This document shows positions 8,726-17,109 of a stretch of DNA of 33,647 nucleotides, one piece after another; position 1 is the stretch's first letter; each line of letters begins with the position of its first letter. The notes beneath the pieces are model-generated. The model was not told where the DNA came from and ran no database searches. It saw only the letters and a list, made by a program, of their open reading frames with translations. Origin of the DNA: Hyphomicrobiales bacterium (GTDB taxonomy: Bacteria; Pseudomonadota; Alphaproteobacteria; Rhizobiales; Beijerinckiaceae); the NCBI GenBank assembly GCA_025351165.1, contig JANXWK010000014.1, positions 1-33,647 of the forward strand, read 5' to 3'. Both the position numbers and the translations under genes were made by a program.

Positions 8726-8728
8726 TTC

Positions 8729-9550
8729 ATGCGTGTTCTGATTACCAATGATGATGGTATTCATGCCTTGGGGCTTGCTGTTCTGGAACGCATTGCTTTG
8801 GCTATCGCACCTGATGTCAGTATATGCGTCATTGCGCCAGAGACTGACCAAAGCGGTGTTTCACATTCGCTCTCGTTGAACGACCCGTTGCGTCTGCGCA
8901 AAATAGATGATGCACATTATGCCGTTAAAGGCACACCAACGGATTGCGTGATTCTGGGGGTGCGGCATGTGATGAAAGACTGTCCTCCTGATTTGATATT
9001 GTCAGGGGTTAATCGTGGGCAGAATATCGCAGAAGATGTTACGTATTCCGGCACGATAGCTGCTGCTATGGAGGGCACAACGCTTGGTATTCCATCCATT
9101 GCCCTTAGCCAAAGCTATATGAATGGGGGCGACCATAATGATGGTCATGATGTGATGTTTGCGGTTGCTGAGACTTATGGCGCAAAGGTTGTGCAGGCCG
9201 TGCTTGCCGCTGGTATTGAGGCAGGCATTGTTGTCAATGTTAATTTTCCAAGCTGTGACGTATCAGATGTTCAAGGGATTGCTGCCACCATGCAGGGTGC
9301 ACGTGGTGCCAATCTTTTAAACATTGATGAGCGAACCGATGGACGTGGCAATCCATATTTTTGGGTTGGATTTCAGCGTCCAGACTTTGAGCTTCATGAA
9401 GGGACGGATTTACACGCACTGCGTCACAACCAAATTTCAATCACGCCACTCAAACTTGATTTGACCGACAAGCCAAGTGTAACGCGTTTTTCTCAATCCT
9501 TTGAAAATGTGGCTTTTGAAAATGTGGCTTTTGAAAGCGACAATAAATGA
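8729..9550 (+). CDS. surE: 5'/3'-nucleotidase SurE
   Basis: The N-terminus ITNDDGIHALGLAVLE carries the metal-binding Asp8-Asp9 pair. GVSHSLSLNDPLRLR, GTPTDCV and SGVNRGQN complete the SurE active site. The enzyme removes phosphate from nucleoside 5'- and 3'-monophosphates in the cytoplasm and is classically linked to stationary-phase survival together with pcm. At 273 residues it is about 20 longer than usual; the extra tail holds a doubled FENVA unit from a 15-nt tandem duplication. The stop overlaps the pcm ATG by four nucleotides, indicating translational coupling. Confidence 0.97.
   Translation: MRVLITNDDGIHALGLAVLERIALAIAPDVSICVIAPETDQSGVSHSLSLNDPLRLRKIDDAHYAVKGTPTDCVILGVRHVMKDCPPDLILSGVNRGQNIAEDVTYSGTIAAAMEGTTLGIPSIALSQSYMNGGDHNDGHDVMFAVAETYGAKVVQAVLAAGIEAGIVVNVNFPSCDVSDVQGIAATMQGARGANLLNIDERTDGRGNPYFWVGFQRPDFELHEGTDLHALRHNQISITPLKLDLTDKPSVTRFSQSFENVAFENVAFESDNK
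9503..9532 (+). repeat. 15-nt tandem duplication at the surE 3' end
   Basis: GAAAATGTGGCTTTT occurs twice without a gap (9503-9517 and 9518-9532), giving ENVAF-ENVAF just before the stop codon. Confidence 0.9.
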
Positions 9551-10296
9551 GGTTTTCTGAAAAGACATCAATAAAATCCAGTTCATCCTCGGTTATTTCC
9601 TACAGGTCAAAACCTCGCCTTAATATAAGTGCATCACCTGTTTTCATGAATATGGACACAGATGATCATGATATGGCGCGGTTTATTATGGCTCTGAGGG
9701 CACAGGGGATCCGTGATACAACGCTCATGGCAGCTTTTGAACATACGCCACGCGCAGCTTTTTTTGAACCAAATTATGCAGCCTATCTCTATCAGGACAT
9801 AGCCTTGCCCTTACCATGTGGGGAAGAGGCAAGTTCTTCGCATTTCATTGCACGTGTTTTATCTGCTGCCGCACTTCAACCACAGGAGCAGATTTTGGAA
9901 ATCGGGACTGGTTCTGGTTACCAGACAGCCCTTTTAAGCCTGATTGCCAAGCGTGTTGTCAGTATCGACCGATACCGCACTTTGGCAACACTTGCACGTA
10001 AATGCCTGTCAGCCATTGGCCTGTCGCATGTTGACCTACGCGTTGGGGATGGTCTTGCAGGGTATGATCTGCCGCAGGCAAGTTTTGACTGCATTATCAT
10101 TAATGGTGCCGTTAGCGAAGTGCCAGAGGCGCTTTCAGATCGTTTGCTGCCAAATGGCAGGCTTATTCTGTGTATGCAAAACGAGAATGAGCAGGTATTG
10201 CAGGCGCTTCATTTTACAGGAGATAGCGTAAAAGCTGTTAATCATGGCTCATCAAATATGGCGCCTATGAAACCAGGTCGTGCCATTGCTTTGTAA
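9547..10296 (+). CDS. pcm: Protein-L-isoaspartate O-methyltransferase
   Basis: The SAM-dependent methyltransferase core shows motif I as ILEIGTGSGYQTALL, preceded by TLMAAFEHTPRAAFFEP and the YQDIALPLP segment typical of PCMT. The enzyme methylates isoaspartyl residues in aged cytoplasmic proteins and starts their repair. The ATG at 9547 overlaps the surE stop (ATGA). It gives 33 extra Ser/Lys-rich residues compared with relatives, which usually begin near FMNMDTDDHDMARF. An internal ATG at 9646 would give a family-like N-terminus but has no ribosome site, while the first ATG fits translational coupling. The tail ends in MKPGRAIAL, slightly short for the family. Confidence 0.9.
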   Translation: MRFSEKTSIKSSSSSVISYRSKPRLNISASPVFMNMDTDDHDMARFIMALRAQGIRDTTLMAAFEHTPRAAFFEPNYAAYLYQDIALPLPCGEEASSSHFIARVLSAAALQPQEQILEIGTGSGYQTALLSLIAKRVVSIDRYRTLATLARKCLSAIGLSHVDLRVGDGLAGYDLPQASFDCIIINGAVSEVPEALSDRLLPNGRLILCMQNENEQVLQALHFTGDSVKAVNHGSSNMAPMKPGRAIAL

Positions 10297-10420
10297 ATTT
10301 ACGCAGTTTAAAAAAACATTCTCATATTTTTCTAACTTTATTTATTTTATCAACCAACGCTTAACCTGAATATGGCATTAATCATGTTGTGAACTTTTGT
10401 ATAAGTTAGGTTGTGTGAGT

Positions 10421-12202
10421 ATGCGTTACAGATTTGCGTATCCAATTTCGGGTCGGCTTTCCAGTATTCTGGTTGTTGCACTTTTAGCGTCTGTGTCCAG
10501 TGCTTGCAGCTCTGGTGTTTCACGCTTTAATGAGAATCCGTTCAGTAATCCCTTTCAGGCGAAATATGACCAGACCACAACAGGTTCGGTTAAAAAAGGA
10601 GTGTCCAGACCGCAGAGTCAGGCCATGACTTATGCGCCTCCAGCCGCACAAACATATAATTCACGTGTTACACGCATTCCTTTGCCAGCTCCTGGTTCTG
10701 CCCAGGCTAAGGTGCTTACGGCTTCTTCTTCAAGCGCTGTTTCGAGCAAAATGGTGCTTGCCAAAGATATTCCTGGCTGGAGCGCAAAAGGCGGTACGCC
10801 AGTTACACTGGGCGCTGGTGAAACCATTAATACTGTTGCCAATCGATACGGTGTGCCAGCAAGTGCACTTCTATCTGTTAATGGACTTTCAAATTCATCA
10901 CAGGCTGTACCTGGTCAGCGTCTGCTCATTCCAGCTTATAGTGCCGCTTCTGGTTCTGGAAATGGTGTAAATGCTGCCAAAAAACTTGGGACAAAGTCGC
11001 TTAGCCAGCTTGACCTTAATCCGCTTAATATAACATTTTCCCAAACCTATTATGCCTTTAGCGATACTGATCAGCAGTCAGAAGCAGAAAGTATTGACCC
11101 TGTTAAGCTTTTAGGCTTTGCAGCAACTGAGGATGCCATCAAACCAGCTCCGAAAAAAGCCGTTTTGGCGGTTAAACCTGTACAAAAAGCTACAATCAGC
11201 AGTATTGCTGTCCCTAAAAAGGTAAGGACAGTTTCCAATATTGCAGCTCCTGTTTCAATTAAAACGCCAAAGGCTGTAGCTATCATATCAAAGGCAGCGC
11301 CTGTTAAAATAGCTGCAAAACCTGCTGTTAAAGCTTTGGCCAAGCCTATGATATTGGCCGCTGCTCCTAAAAAGCAGGTTATTCGTACAGTTGCAGCAAA
11401 ACCCTCCATTATTGTAACGCAAAAGCCTTTAAAGCAAGTGGTCGATAATCCGGCAACAACCAGCAAAGTATTGGCCAAACCAAAACCTGTGCAAAAGGCT
11501 AAAGCTACTGAGCCAAAGCCTGCTGCAACAAATTCAGTTAAGCCAAAAACTGCAATGGCTCCCAAGCCTGGCGTTGCAAAGTCCATTGCAACAAAACCAG
11601 TTGCAAACAAAATTGCAATAGCAAAACCTGTTGTAGCAAAGCCAGTTTCATCCAAGCCAAAGCAGATTGCAATTGGTGCAGGGGCTGCTGTCGCAGCAGG
11701 GGCACTTGCTACAAAAACAAATGATGTTGATATTAAAAAGTTTGAGCATACAGCGCCAAATGGGGATGCTTTGGCAACTGGAAGCCTGCCTACTTCCGTA
11801 GATTCAGCTAATAATGAAGATAAAGGATTATTTCGCTGGCCTGTCAGGGGGCGTGTTATCTCAAGCTTTGGTACGAAGGAACTATCAGGTACAAATAATG
11901 GTATCAACATTGCGGTGCCAGATGGTACACCTGTAAAAGCAGCAGAGGCGGGCACTGTTGCCTATGCTGGTGATGATGTTAAAAAATACGGTAAACTGGT
12001 GCTCATCAAGCATGAAAACGGATATGTATCTGCCTACGCGCACACAAGCGAGCTGAGTGTCAAAAAAGGCGATATTGTAAAGCGGGGTCAGATTATCGCC
12101 AAATCTGGCGCAACAGGAGATGTGGCTTCGCCGCAGCTTCATTTCCAGCTACGCAAGGGTGAACAGCCAATGGATCCCTCAAAGCTACTGGATGCAGGCT
12201 AA
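10421..12202 (+). CDS. LysM and degenerate M23/LytM peptidase protein (NlpD/DipM-like amidase activator)
   Basis: From the ATG at 10421 the product is 593 residues. It opens with a hydrophobic signal segment and a cysteine at position 29 in a lipobox-like SSAC, so it may be an outer-membrane lipoprotein. One LysM domain (about residues 120-168, NRYGVPASALLSVNGL) should bind peptidoglycan. A long Ala/Lys/Pro-rich linker (about 215-450) spans the periplasm. The C-terminal LytM domain (from about 469) has lost most zinc ligands: HxGxD reads NNGIN, and the first histidine of HxH is replaced in QLHFQ. Such domains in NlpD, EnvC and DipM activate cell-division amidases rather than cut the wall themselves. 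A TTG eight codons upstream is a weaker start. The gene ends at a strong terminator. Confidence 0.85.
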   Translation: MRYRFAYPISGRLSSILVVALLASVSSACSSGVSRFNENPFSNPFQAKYDQTTTGSVKKGVSRPQSQAMTYAPPAAQTYNSRVTRIPLPAPGSAQAKVLTASSSSAVSSKMVLAKDIPGWSAKGGTPVTLGAGETINTVANRYGVPASALLSVNGLSNSSQAVPGQRLLIPAYSAASGSGNGVNAAKKLGTKSLSQLDLNPLNITFSQTYYAFSDTDQQSEAESIDPVKLLGFAATEDAIKPAPKKAVLAVKPVQKATISSIAVPKKVRTVSNIAAPVSIKTPKAVAIISKAAPVKIAAKPAVKALAKPMILAAAPKKQVIRTVAAKPSIIVTQKPLKQVVDNPATTSKVLAKPKPVQKAKATEPKPAATNSVKPKTAMAPKPGVAKSIATKPVANKIAIAKPVVAKPVSSKPKQIAIGAGAAVAAGALATKTNDVDIKKFEHTAPNGDALATGSLPTSVDSANNEDKGLFRWPVRGRVISSFGTKELSGTNNGINIAVPDGTPVKAAEAGTVAYAGDDVKKYGKLVLIKHENGYVSAYAHTSELSVKKGDIVKRGQIIAKSGATGDVASPQLHFQLRKGEQPMDPSKLLDAG

Positions 12203-12264
12203 CAGATACAGGAGATTCTGGCAGGTAAACCGCGAGACACTTTTTATCAGCCAGATATAACGAG

Positions 12265-12297
12265 CGGCGATTGGATTATGTCCATCGCCGTTTTTTT
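12265..12297 (+). terminator. Rho-independent terminator after the LysM/M23 gene
   Basis: CGGCGA-T-TGGA (12265-12275) pairs with TCCATCGCCG (12281-12290), leaving one bulged T and a 5-nt loop. Seven T residues follow at 12291-12297. This is the cleanest terminator in the window and closes the serS-surE-pcm-LysM/M23 block. Confidence 0.92.
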
Positions 12298-12699
12298 CAT
12301 AATACATCATTAAAACTAAATTTTAAGCTATAGTTTATAGCTATAATCCTGGTCACTATACAGTGCTAGGCTCTATTATTTGTATACAAGGTACTTCACG
12401 TAAATTCAGTGCTGCTCACTTATGGCAAATATAGTGAAGGCTGTGTCACTAAATGTCAGCTCTTCTCATTCTGTCAATGATAACTGATACAATGTAAAAG
12501 GTATCCTTGTTTTGTTAGCCTATTCAGAAAGCAGTATTTGGGATAGTTTCTTTTCCTTTGAGCCGTGCGGAGCGTCGTATTCATGCGCACCGAGTTCTTA
12601 CCAGGAAAATAAAAGCAGATATGACTCAATAGATGCTTACATTTACTAAGTATAAGACAATTTTTCTACTGTGAATCTACAACTATACTACGGTTGAAT
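12298..12699. other. AT-rich intergenic region with no recognisable gene
   Basis: This holds about 400 nt between the terminator and the end of the minus-strand coiled-coil gene. I see only short inverted repeats: AGCTATA/TATAGCT at 12326-12342, and TAGTG/CACTA near 12430-12455. There is no convincing ORF with a ribosome site, and no clear terminator for the minus-strand gene. Confidence 0.5.
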
Positions 12700-13347
12700 T
12701 TAAAATGTTGGCATCTTACCGAGTGCGTCTGTAACTTGTTTTATTAAAATCAGTAGATCTCCTATACCTTGGAAAAAGTTAGAGTTTGAAGGTTGATTGT
12801 TCTGAGATGGTTTTGACCGCAAAGAAGAAATATTGTTTTTTCTGCCTTTAAGCTCTTCCAAGTAATCTTCACTTCCTTCAAGTATGCCTGGAAGGCCGTT
12901 GAGTTGTTCAATCAGCCTATCAAGTTCAGCCGTAGATGAGTTGGGACATCTTAACTTAAAATTTTTAATCTCTCTCAAGAGAGCGGGCGTTTGTGCAATT
13001 ATTTTTTTTAATTTTAATATGAACGAAGTCAGTGCTTGAACGAAAATATTTTTATGCTGGTCATTGCTAGAAGCACGAAAATTACCCTGCGCTAAATTAA
13101 CAGCATGTTCTGCAACTTTTAACTCAGCTGTCAGCTTCTTAATTTTTCCTAAAAGAGACGTCAAGTCATAGCGGCATTGTTCTGCACTATTGGCAATCAA
13201 TGTGGGTTTGCGCATTGCTGGCGCATTACTTTGTATTGTAAAACCTGAAGGCGCGTTTGACGATTTAACCAGATGCTTAAAATTATTTTCTGTAAGAGTA
13301 TTATCTTCCAACTTAGGTGTATTTTTAGTGATTGCTCCGTTTTTCAT
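12700..13347 (-). CDS. Hypothetical coiled-coil protein, no signal peptide
   Basis: I do not recognise this 215-residue protein. Residues 1-55 are Asn/Thr/Ser/Lys-rich and probably disordered. Residues about 60-100 and 105-185 look helical with heptad-like patterns (LLGKIKKLTAELKVAEHAV, LILKLKKIIAQTPALLREI, ELDRLIEQLNGL). A Ser/Asn/Gln-rich linker and a last amphipathic helix (GIGDLLILIKQVTDALGKM) end it. There is no signal peptide or membrane segment, so it is cytoplasmic or exported by a non-Sec route. Its upstream region carries the same CTTACA-N5-CTTACA direct repeat as the beta-barrel-like gene at 23991-25250, so the two are probably co-regulated. The ATG at 13345-13347 is the only good start; its ribosome site is weak. 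Confidence 0.7.
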   Translation of the reverse strand: MKNGAITKNTPKLEDNTLTENNFKHLVKSSNAPSGFTIQSNAPAMRKPTLIANSAEQCRYDLTSLLGKIKKLTAELKVAEHAVNLAQGNFRASSNDQHKNIFVQALTSFILKLKKIIAQTPALLREIKNFKLRCPNSSTAELDRLIEQLNGLPGILEGSEDYLEELKGRKNNISSLRSKPSQNNQPSNSNFFQGIGDLLILIKQVTDALGKMPTF

Positions 13348-13439
13348 AGTCTTGTTCTCGTTTTTCAGTCATGAGGAAAGTGTAAGCCACCTGCTCTTTA
13401 TTAAATCATGCTGCTTGAAGCAGATCATAAACCCCCAAG

Positions 13440-13460
13440 CTTACATGAACCTTACAAGAT
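13440..13460 (-). promoter_or_regulatory. Direct-repeat regulator site upstream of the coiled-coil gene
   Basis: On the plus strand CTTACA occurs at 13440-13445 and 13451-13456, an 11-nt period (one helical turn), followed by AGAT. Read toward the gene it is ATCTTGTAAGGTT, then TGTAAG. The site lies about 93-113 nt before the ATG. The architecture matches OmpR/PhoB-family response-regulator boxes. The same arrangement recurs at 25367-25388. Confidence 0.6.
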
Positions 13461-13474
13461 CATGAAAATTCAGC

Positions 13475-13909
13475 TTATTTTCCGCCTCCGCCAGTTGGCT
13501 GTGCGCCTTGCGCAACAGGGCCTTTGGAGGAGGTATCGTAACCGCCGCCCATAGCAGATGTACTGCTCAAACCAGAACGGTCCGGAGAGGTGGATTTAAG
13601 TTTGGCTACAGGAATAATGCCGCGATTACCCTCAGATAATGGATATTTATAGCGGCCATCAAGATCGCTTTGGTGCACTAGGGTTGCACGCAGGTTTTCA
13701 CGTGTTGCACAGCCCAGCCCCCTGTCTGACATGTCTGGTGGCATGAAAGGATCTGAAAATACAGGCCCGCATGGCCCTTTAGCAAACTCACTGTAGGATT
13801 CTACATGCTGGGTTGCGTAATATTGATAGTAATTTGGTCTGCTGCAAGCAGTCAGTGCGCTGCAAAGACATAATACCAATTTATATTTCATGAATAGGGA
13901 CCTTATCAT
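13475..13909 (-). CDS. cpaD: Tad pilus biogenesis lipoprotein CpaD (short)
   Basis: The 144-residue product begins with a lipoprotein signal (KYKLVLCLCSALTAC, lipobox LTAC). The central segment GLGCATRENLRATLVHQSDL matches the conserved CpaD stretch (GCA..NL.....DL). CpaD works with the CpaC secretin at the outer membrane in Flp/Tad pilus assembly. It is shorter than the roughly 200 residues common for CpaD and ends in a Gly/Ser tail. The ATG at 13909 overlaps the cpaC stop by four nucleotides and has GGAG five nucleotides away; a second ATG at 13891 is possible. No cpaE or cpaF follows. Confidence 0.75.
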   Translation of the reverse strand: MIRSLFMKYKLVLCLCSALTACSRPNYYQYYATQHVESYSEFAKGPCGPVFSDPFMPPDMSDRGLGCATRENLRATLVHQSDLDGRYKYPLSEGNRGIIPVAKLKSTSPDRSGLSSTSAMGGGYDTSSKGPVAQGAQPTGGGGK

Positions 13910-15513
13910 TTCTTCTCCCCTTCATCGCCGCTGCGCAGTGGTGGGATAACAGGTTTTGGCACTTTGAGGCTGCCTGTAATGATCTGGGGAACTGAGCCAC
14001 AGTTGGAGCCAAGGGGCATGACTGCAGTTAAAGACGGGCCGTCTCTAAGTTGCCAGCTTGTACGCTGTTTTGTAGCGCAGGCAGGTTCATGAGAGGGGCT
14101 GTGCGCAGTTTTTGGCTGTGGCGCTACTGGAATAACGGTTTTTATATTCAGAGGCGCTTTTGCAAATCTTGGGGGAGGGGGTGCTAAAATTGGTGTTTGA
14201 GCAGATTGTTGGTGTTGAGGTACAGGCGGGCCCACAGGTACAGCAAAAGATGTTTTTTCTGTTACGTAGGGAGCCTGCAAAACCTTTGTCCCTGTTGCAG
14301 GACGTACAATATAGGGTGTAACTATAATAACCAGCTCTGAATCGCTCCGCTGTAGATTTCCAGCATGAGATGTGCCGTGAAACAAGCCACCAATAAATGG
14401 AAGCTTTTCAAAACCGGTTGCTGGAGCAGCTGACTTTGTGCTGGTTTTGCGGATAAGCCCGCCAATAGCGAAGCTTTGCCCGCTGCCAAGCTCAACAGTT
14501 GTCTGCGCACGGCGGGTAGTCATGTAAGGCACAACCATATTGCCGGATGAGACAGTTTGAGAGGCCATTTCGCTGACCTCTGGTTTGACACGAATACTGA
14601 TCAAATCATCGGACAGGACGGTTGGTACAAAATCAAGGCCAACACCGTAGCTTTGGTACTGAATTGTAACAGCGCCATTTTGTCCTTGTGTAACGGGAAT
14701 TGGAAATTCACCGCCCGCAAGAAAACTGGCAGATTCCCCAGATACGGCGGTAAGATTTGGCTCTGCCAGAACGGAAATCAGCCCCCCAGCAGCAAGATCG
14801 TCAATGGTTTGAAGAATATTTTTATTTTTGCAGCAGTTTTCATTCCCAATTCCAGGCCTGCCATTCACAATCTGAGGCCCACCAATAATGGCAACCTGGC
14901 CAATATCGCCAAGTGAATTCCAGTTAAGATTCAGCTCTTTATTAATGCTTCTGGCAATTTCTATCACGCGTACATGGAGGCTGACCTGCATTTTACCAGC
15001 AATTTTCAGACGGTTTATAAGGGCTGTTCCAGAGCCAAGTGATTGTGTGACAAGGGTTTTGGCTGTTTCTGCCACCTCAGGATTGCTGACAGTGCCACTC
15101 ATGACAACGCCGCCTGGTGTTGGACGCAAGACAACTGTTTCATTGCCCAGTTCTGTTTTAAGTAACTTGCGTACATCATCTAAAGGCTGAAACACAATTA
15201 TGTTGTGAGAAATTATTTTATTACCATTTTCATCAAGAGCAAACAGGGTTGTTTTGCCTGGACGCTTGCCAAACATGAATATGGTCGTATTGCTTGGGGC
15301 CTGTATGTCGGCAATATTAGGGTCAGCAATAAAGATGGTTTGCGCTGGCTGAGGTAATTGTATTGTTATACCTTCAGATACTGCAATTTCAGTGTTTTTC
15401 AACTTTTGTGCAACTGTAAAACCAGGCATAAAAATAAAGCAGGCAGTAAAAATTAGAGAAATAAATAGATATTTCTTTAAAAATACAGTCTTTATTTTGC
15501 CAATTATTTGCAA
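13906..15513 (-). CDS. cpaC: Tad/Flp pilus secretin CpaC (RcpA)
   Basis: This 535-residue protein has a basic N-terminus, then a hydrophobic signal segment ending near FTVAQ. A pilus-assembly N domain follows (about 35-110: FIADPNIADIQAPSNTTIFMFGK), then a BON-like segment (GGVVMSGTVSNPEVAETAK). The secretin domain spans about 200-400, with VLAEPNLTAVSGESASFLAGGEFP, the VGLDFVP segment and VIIVTPYIV. A proline-rich tail of about 130 residues is longer than I expect. The protein should form the outer-membrane pore of a Tad pilus. The start codon is TTG (15511-15513). No cpaB, prepilin, cpaE or cpaF gene is nearby. Confidence 0.9.
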   Translation of the reverse strand: MQIIGKIKTVFLKKYLFISLIFTACFIFMPGFTVAQKLKNTEIAVSEGITIQLPQPAQTIFIADPNIADIQAPSNTTIFMFGKRPGKTTLFALDENGNKIISHNIIVFQPLDDVRKLLKTELGNETVVLRPTPGGVVMSGTVSNPEVAETAKTLVTQSLGSGTALINRLKIAGKMQVSLHVRVIEIARSINKELNLNWNSLGDIGQVAIIGGPQIVNGRPGIGNENCCKNKNILQTIDDLAAGGLISVLAEPNLTAVSGESASFLAGGEFPIPVTQGQNGAVTIQYQSYGVGLDFVPTVLSDDLISIRVKPEVSEMASQTVSSGNMVVPYMTTRRAQTTVELGSGQSFAIGGLIRKTSTKSAAPATGFEKLPFIGGLFHGTSHAGNLQRSDSELVIIVTPYIVRPATGTKVLQAPYVTEKTSFAVPVGPPVPQHQQSAQTPILAPPPPRFAKAPLNIKTVIPVAPQPKTAHSPSHEPACATKQRTSWQLRDGPSLTAVMPLGSNCGSVPQIITGSLKVPKPVIPPLRSGDEGEKK

Positions 15514-15718
15514 TTACACCAGCTCTAAGTTGTTAATCTGTCTTTTAGCCTAAGTTTTTTGCCTCAAGATACTGATTACGTCTCACAGTTTAAAACCGGA
15601 TTCGTGATTAACAAATTACTGATTTATGGTGAATAATGTCTTAATTTTAAGGATTTTTAAAAGATAAAGGCTGCCAGAACTTAATCCAACAGCCTTGTTT
15701 TCAACATATATGTTAAGT
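15514..15718. promoter_or_regulatory. cpaC promoter region and ndk terminator region
   Basis: About 205 nt separate ndk from cpaC. The ndk-proximal part holds the terminator at 15667-15696. The cpaC-proximal part is AT-rich and should hold its promoter. A partial CtrA-like half-site pair lies at 15533-15547 (TTAA-N7-TTTA), but one half deviates, so I do not claim CtrA control. Confidence 0.35.
15652..15696 (-). terminator. Terminator after ndk
   Basis: On the minus strand AAGGCTG pairs with CAGCCTT (plus-strand arms 15667-15673 and 15690-15696), followed by TATCTTTTAAAAA. It lies 23 nt after the ndk stop. Confidence 0.75.
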
Positions 15719-16141
15719 CTAGCCAACGATTTCGTTACCAGAGAAAAACTGGGCAATTTCAAGTTTTGCGTTTTCTACACTGTCTGATCCGTGCGCTGAA
15801 TTTTCACCAACCGAAAGTGCAAACAGCTTGCGAATTGTGCCATCTTCTGCGTTTGCTGGGTTTGTTGCGCCCATGACTTCCCGATATTTTAAAACAGCAT
15901 TTTCGCTTTCCAAGACCTGAACAACGACTGGTGCAGAAATCATAAATTCTACCAGTTCACCAAAGAACGGGCGTTCCTTATGCACGGAGTAAAACGTCTG
16001 AGCCTGGTCTAATGTCATGTGAATACGCTTTTGTGCGACTATTCTTAGACCTGCTTTTTCAATTACAGCGTTGATTGCGCCTGTTAGATTACGTTTTGTT
16101 GCATCAGGCTTGAGTATTGAAAATGTATGTTCGATAGGCAT
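15719..16141 (-). CDS. ndk: Nucleoside diphosphate kinase
   Basis: At 140 residues this is the normal length. It starts with [15 protein letters not shown]. The catalytic-site block near the end reads [12 protein letters not shown] and then [16 protein letters not shown], with the phosphorylated histidine in AHGSDS. The cytoplasmic enzyme moves the gamma phosphate between nucleoside triphosphates and diphosphates. AAGGA lies eight nucleotides before the ATG, confirming the start. It has its own terminator, and a terminator separates it from the aquaporin gene upstream, so it is probably a single transcription unit. Confidence 0.98.
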   Translation of the reverse strand: MPIEHTFSILKPDATKRNLTGAINAVIEKAGLRIVAQKRIHMTLDQAQTFYSVHKERPFFGELVEFMISAPVVVQVLESENAVLKYREVMGATNPANAEDGTIRKLFALSVGENSAHGSDSVENAKLEIAQFFSGNEIVG

Positions 16142-16159
16142 TTATGTTGTCCTTAAATT

Positions 16160-16187
16160 AAAAAGAGATGGTGGACTTATACCACCA
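16160..16187 (-). terminator. Terminator after the aquaporin gene
   Basis: On the minus strand TGGTGG and CCACCA (plus-strand arms 16169-16174 and 16182-16187) flank a 7-nt loop, and TCTTTTT follows. It lies between the aquaporin stop and the ndk start. Confidence 0.7.
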
Positions 16188-16246
16188 CCTTTTACTCTCA
16201 CAAGTGCATACTCCTGCAAATACATATTCTTGCAGATACAATAAAA

Positions 16247-16936
16247 CTAGTCAGACGACAAAATCTTGAATCTGAAAAGAAAGCCCGATACTAAACCGCC
16301 CAAGAGTGGAGCTGCAACGTATAGCCATATTTGGGATGCAGCCTGTCCACCAACATAAATGTTGGATGCAAGGGTTCTTGCAGGATTAACCGAGCCGCCA
16401 GTTGCAGGTACAAATGCAATATGAATAAGAGCAAGAGTAAGGCCTATGATAAGGCCTGCCAACGTACCGCCACCGCCATTTGACTGCGTTACACCAAGGA
16501 TAACGGCTGTAAAAATCATCGTGGCTAGAAATTCAATCAGGAAAGCGGACTGAACAGAGTATATTTTCGGGTCAAACATCGTTTGTCCCAGGCCAGATGC
16601 TTGAACGTCATAACCAGCAATTTTACCTTTTAAAACCACTGCAAGAATTCCAGCTCCGACAAAAGCGCCTAAAATCTGCGCAATGATATAGCCGATTGCA
16701 TCCATGGTGCTCATGCGTCCTGACGACCAGACAGCTGCTGTTACTGCTGGGTTGATATGACAGCCTGAAACGGGACCTATGCAATAGGCCATGGCTGTTA
16801 CAGATAAGCCAAAGGCTAAGGCAATTGGGAGAACGCCCATTGGCATCGTGCCACCATATCCTGCAATTGTGACTGAGCCACACCCTATAAATACAAGTAC
16901 TGCGGTACCAAAAACTTCGGCTATATATTTTTTCAT
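16247..16936 (-). CDS. aqpZ: Aquaporin Z-like water channel
   Basis: The product from the ATG at 16934-16936 is 229 residues, the size of AqpZ. It shows the two half-helix motifs SGCHINPAV and GGSVNPARTLAS and the N-terminal MKKYIAEVFGTAVLVFIGCG. The pattern is consistent with six membrane segments. The channel passes water across the inner membrane; the compact arginine-bearing second loop (NPAR) favours water over glycerol. An upstream start would add 20 residues, but GGGGAAAG lies just before the chosen ATG. The first NPA loop has Cys where AqpZ usually has Gly (SGCH instead of SGGH), which sits near the selectivity filter. Confidence 0.92.
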   Translation of the reverse strand: MKKYIAEVFGTAVLVFIGCGSVTIAGYGGTMPMGVLPIALAFGLSVTAMAYCIGPVSGCHINPAVTAAVWSSGRMSTMDAIGYIIAQILGAFVGAGILAVVLKGKIAGYDVQASGLGQTMFDPKIYSVQSAFLIEFLATMIFTAVILGVTQSNGGGGTLAGLIIGLTLALIHIAFVPATGGSVNPARTLASNIYVGGQAASQIWLYVAAPLLGGLVSGFLFRFKILSSD

Positions 16937-17096
16937 AGTCTTTCCCCTCAAACCAAAAAACTTTAAATCAATGGAACAAATTGATTGCTCATTCATGGTT
17001 TAGGAAAAAGAAGTGCAGGTCAACCCTTGAAGGGGTAAAATTTGGTAGAATACATGGTATTAGCGTCATGAATAAGTAATACGTGTTATTTTTGAA

Positions 17097-17103
17097 AAGG
17101 AGA
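17097..17103 (+). promoter_or_regulatory. Ribosome binding site of the DinB-like gene
   Basis: AAGGAGA ends six nucleotides before the ATG at 17110 and excludes the upstream in-frame TTG at 17083. Confidence 0.85.
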
Positions 17104-17109
17104 CAGCTA

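Noticed and set aside
11071-11955. Open frame of 294 codons on the minus strand
   Set aside because: It is antisense to the Ala/Lys/Pro linker of the LysM/M23 gene; its hydrophobic low-complexity product follows from the complement of those codons, and it has no ribosome site.
13190-13465. 91-codon plus-strand frame opposite the coiled-coil gene
   Set aside because: It overlaps the start and promoter of a better-supported gene and has no ribosome site.
15533-15547. CtrA-like site before cpaC
   Set aside because: One half-site is TTTA instead of TTAA; in AT-rich spacer this is expected by chance.
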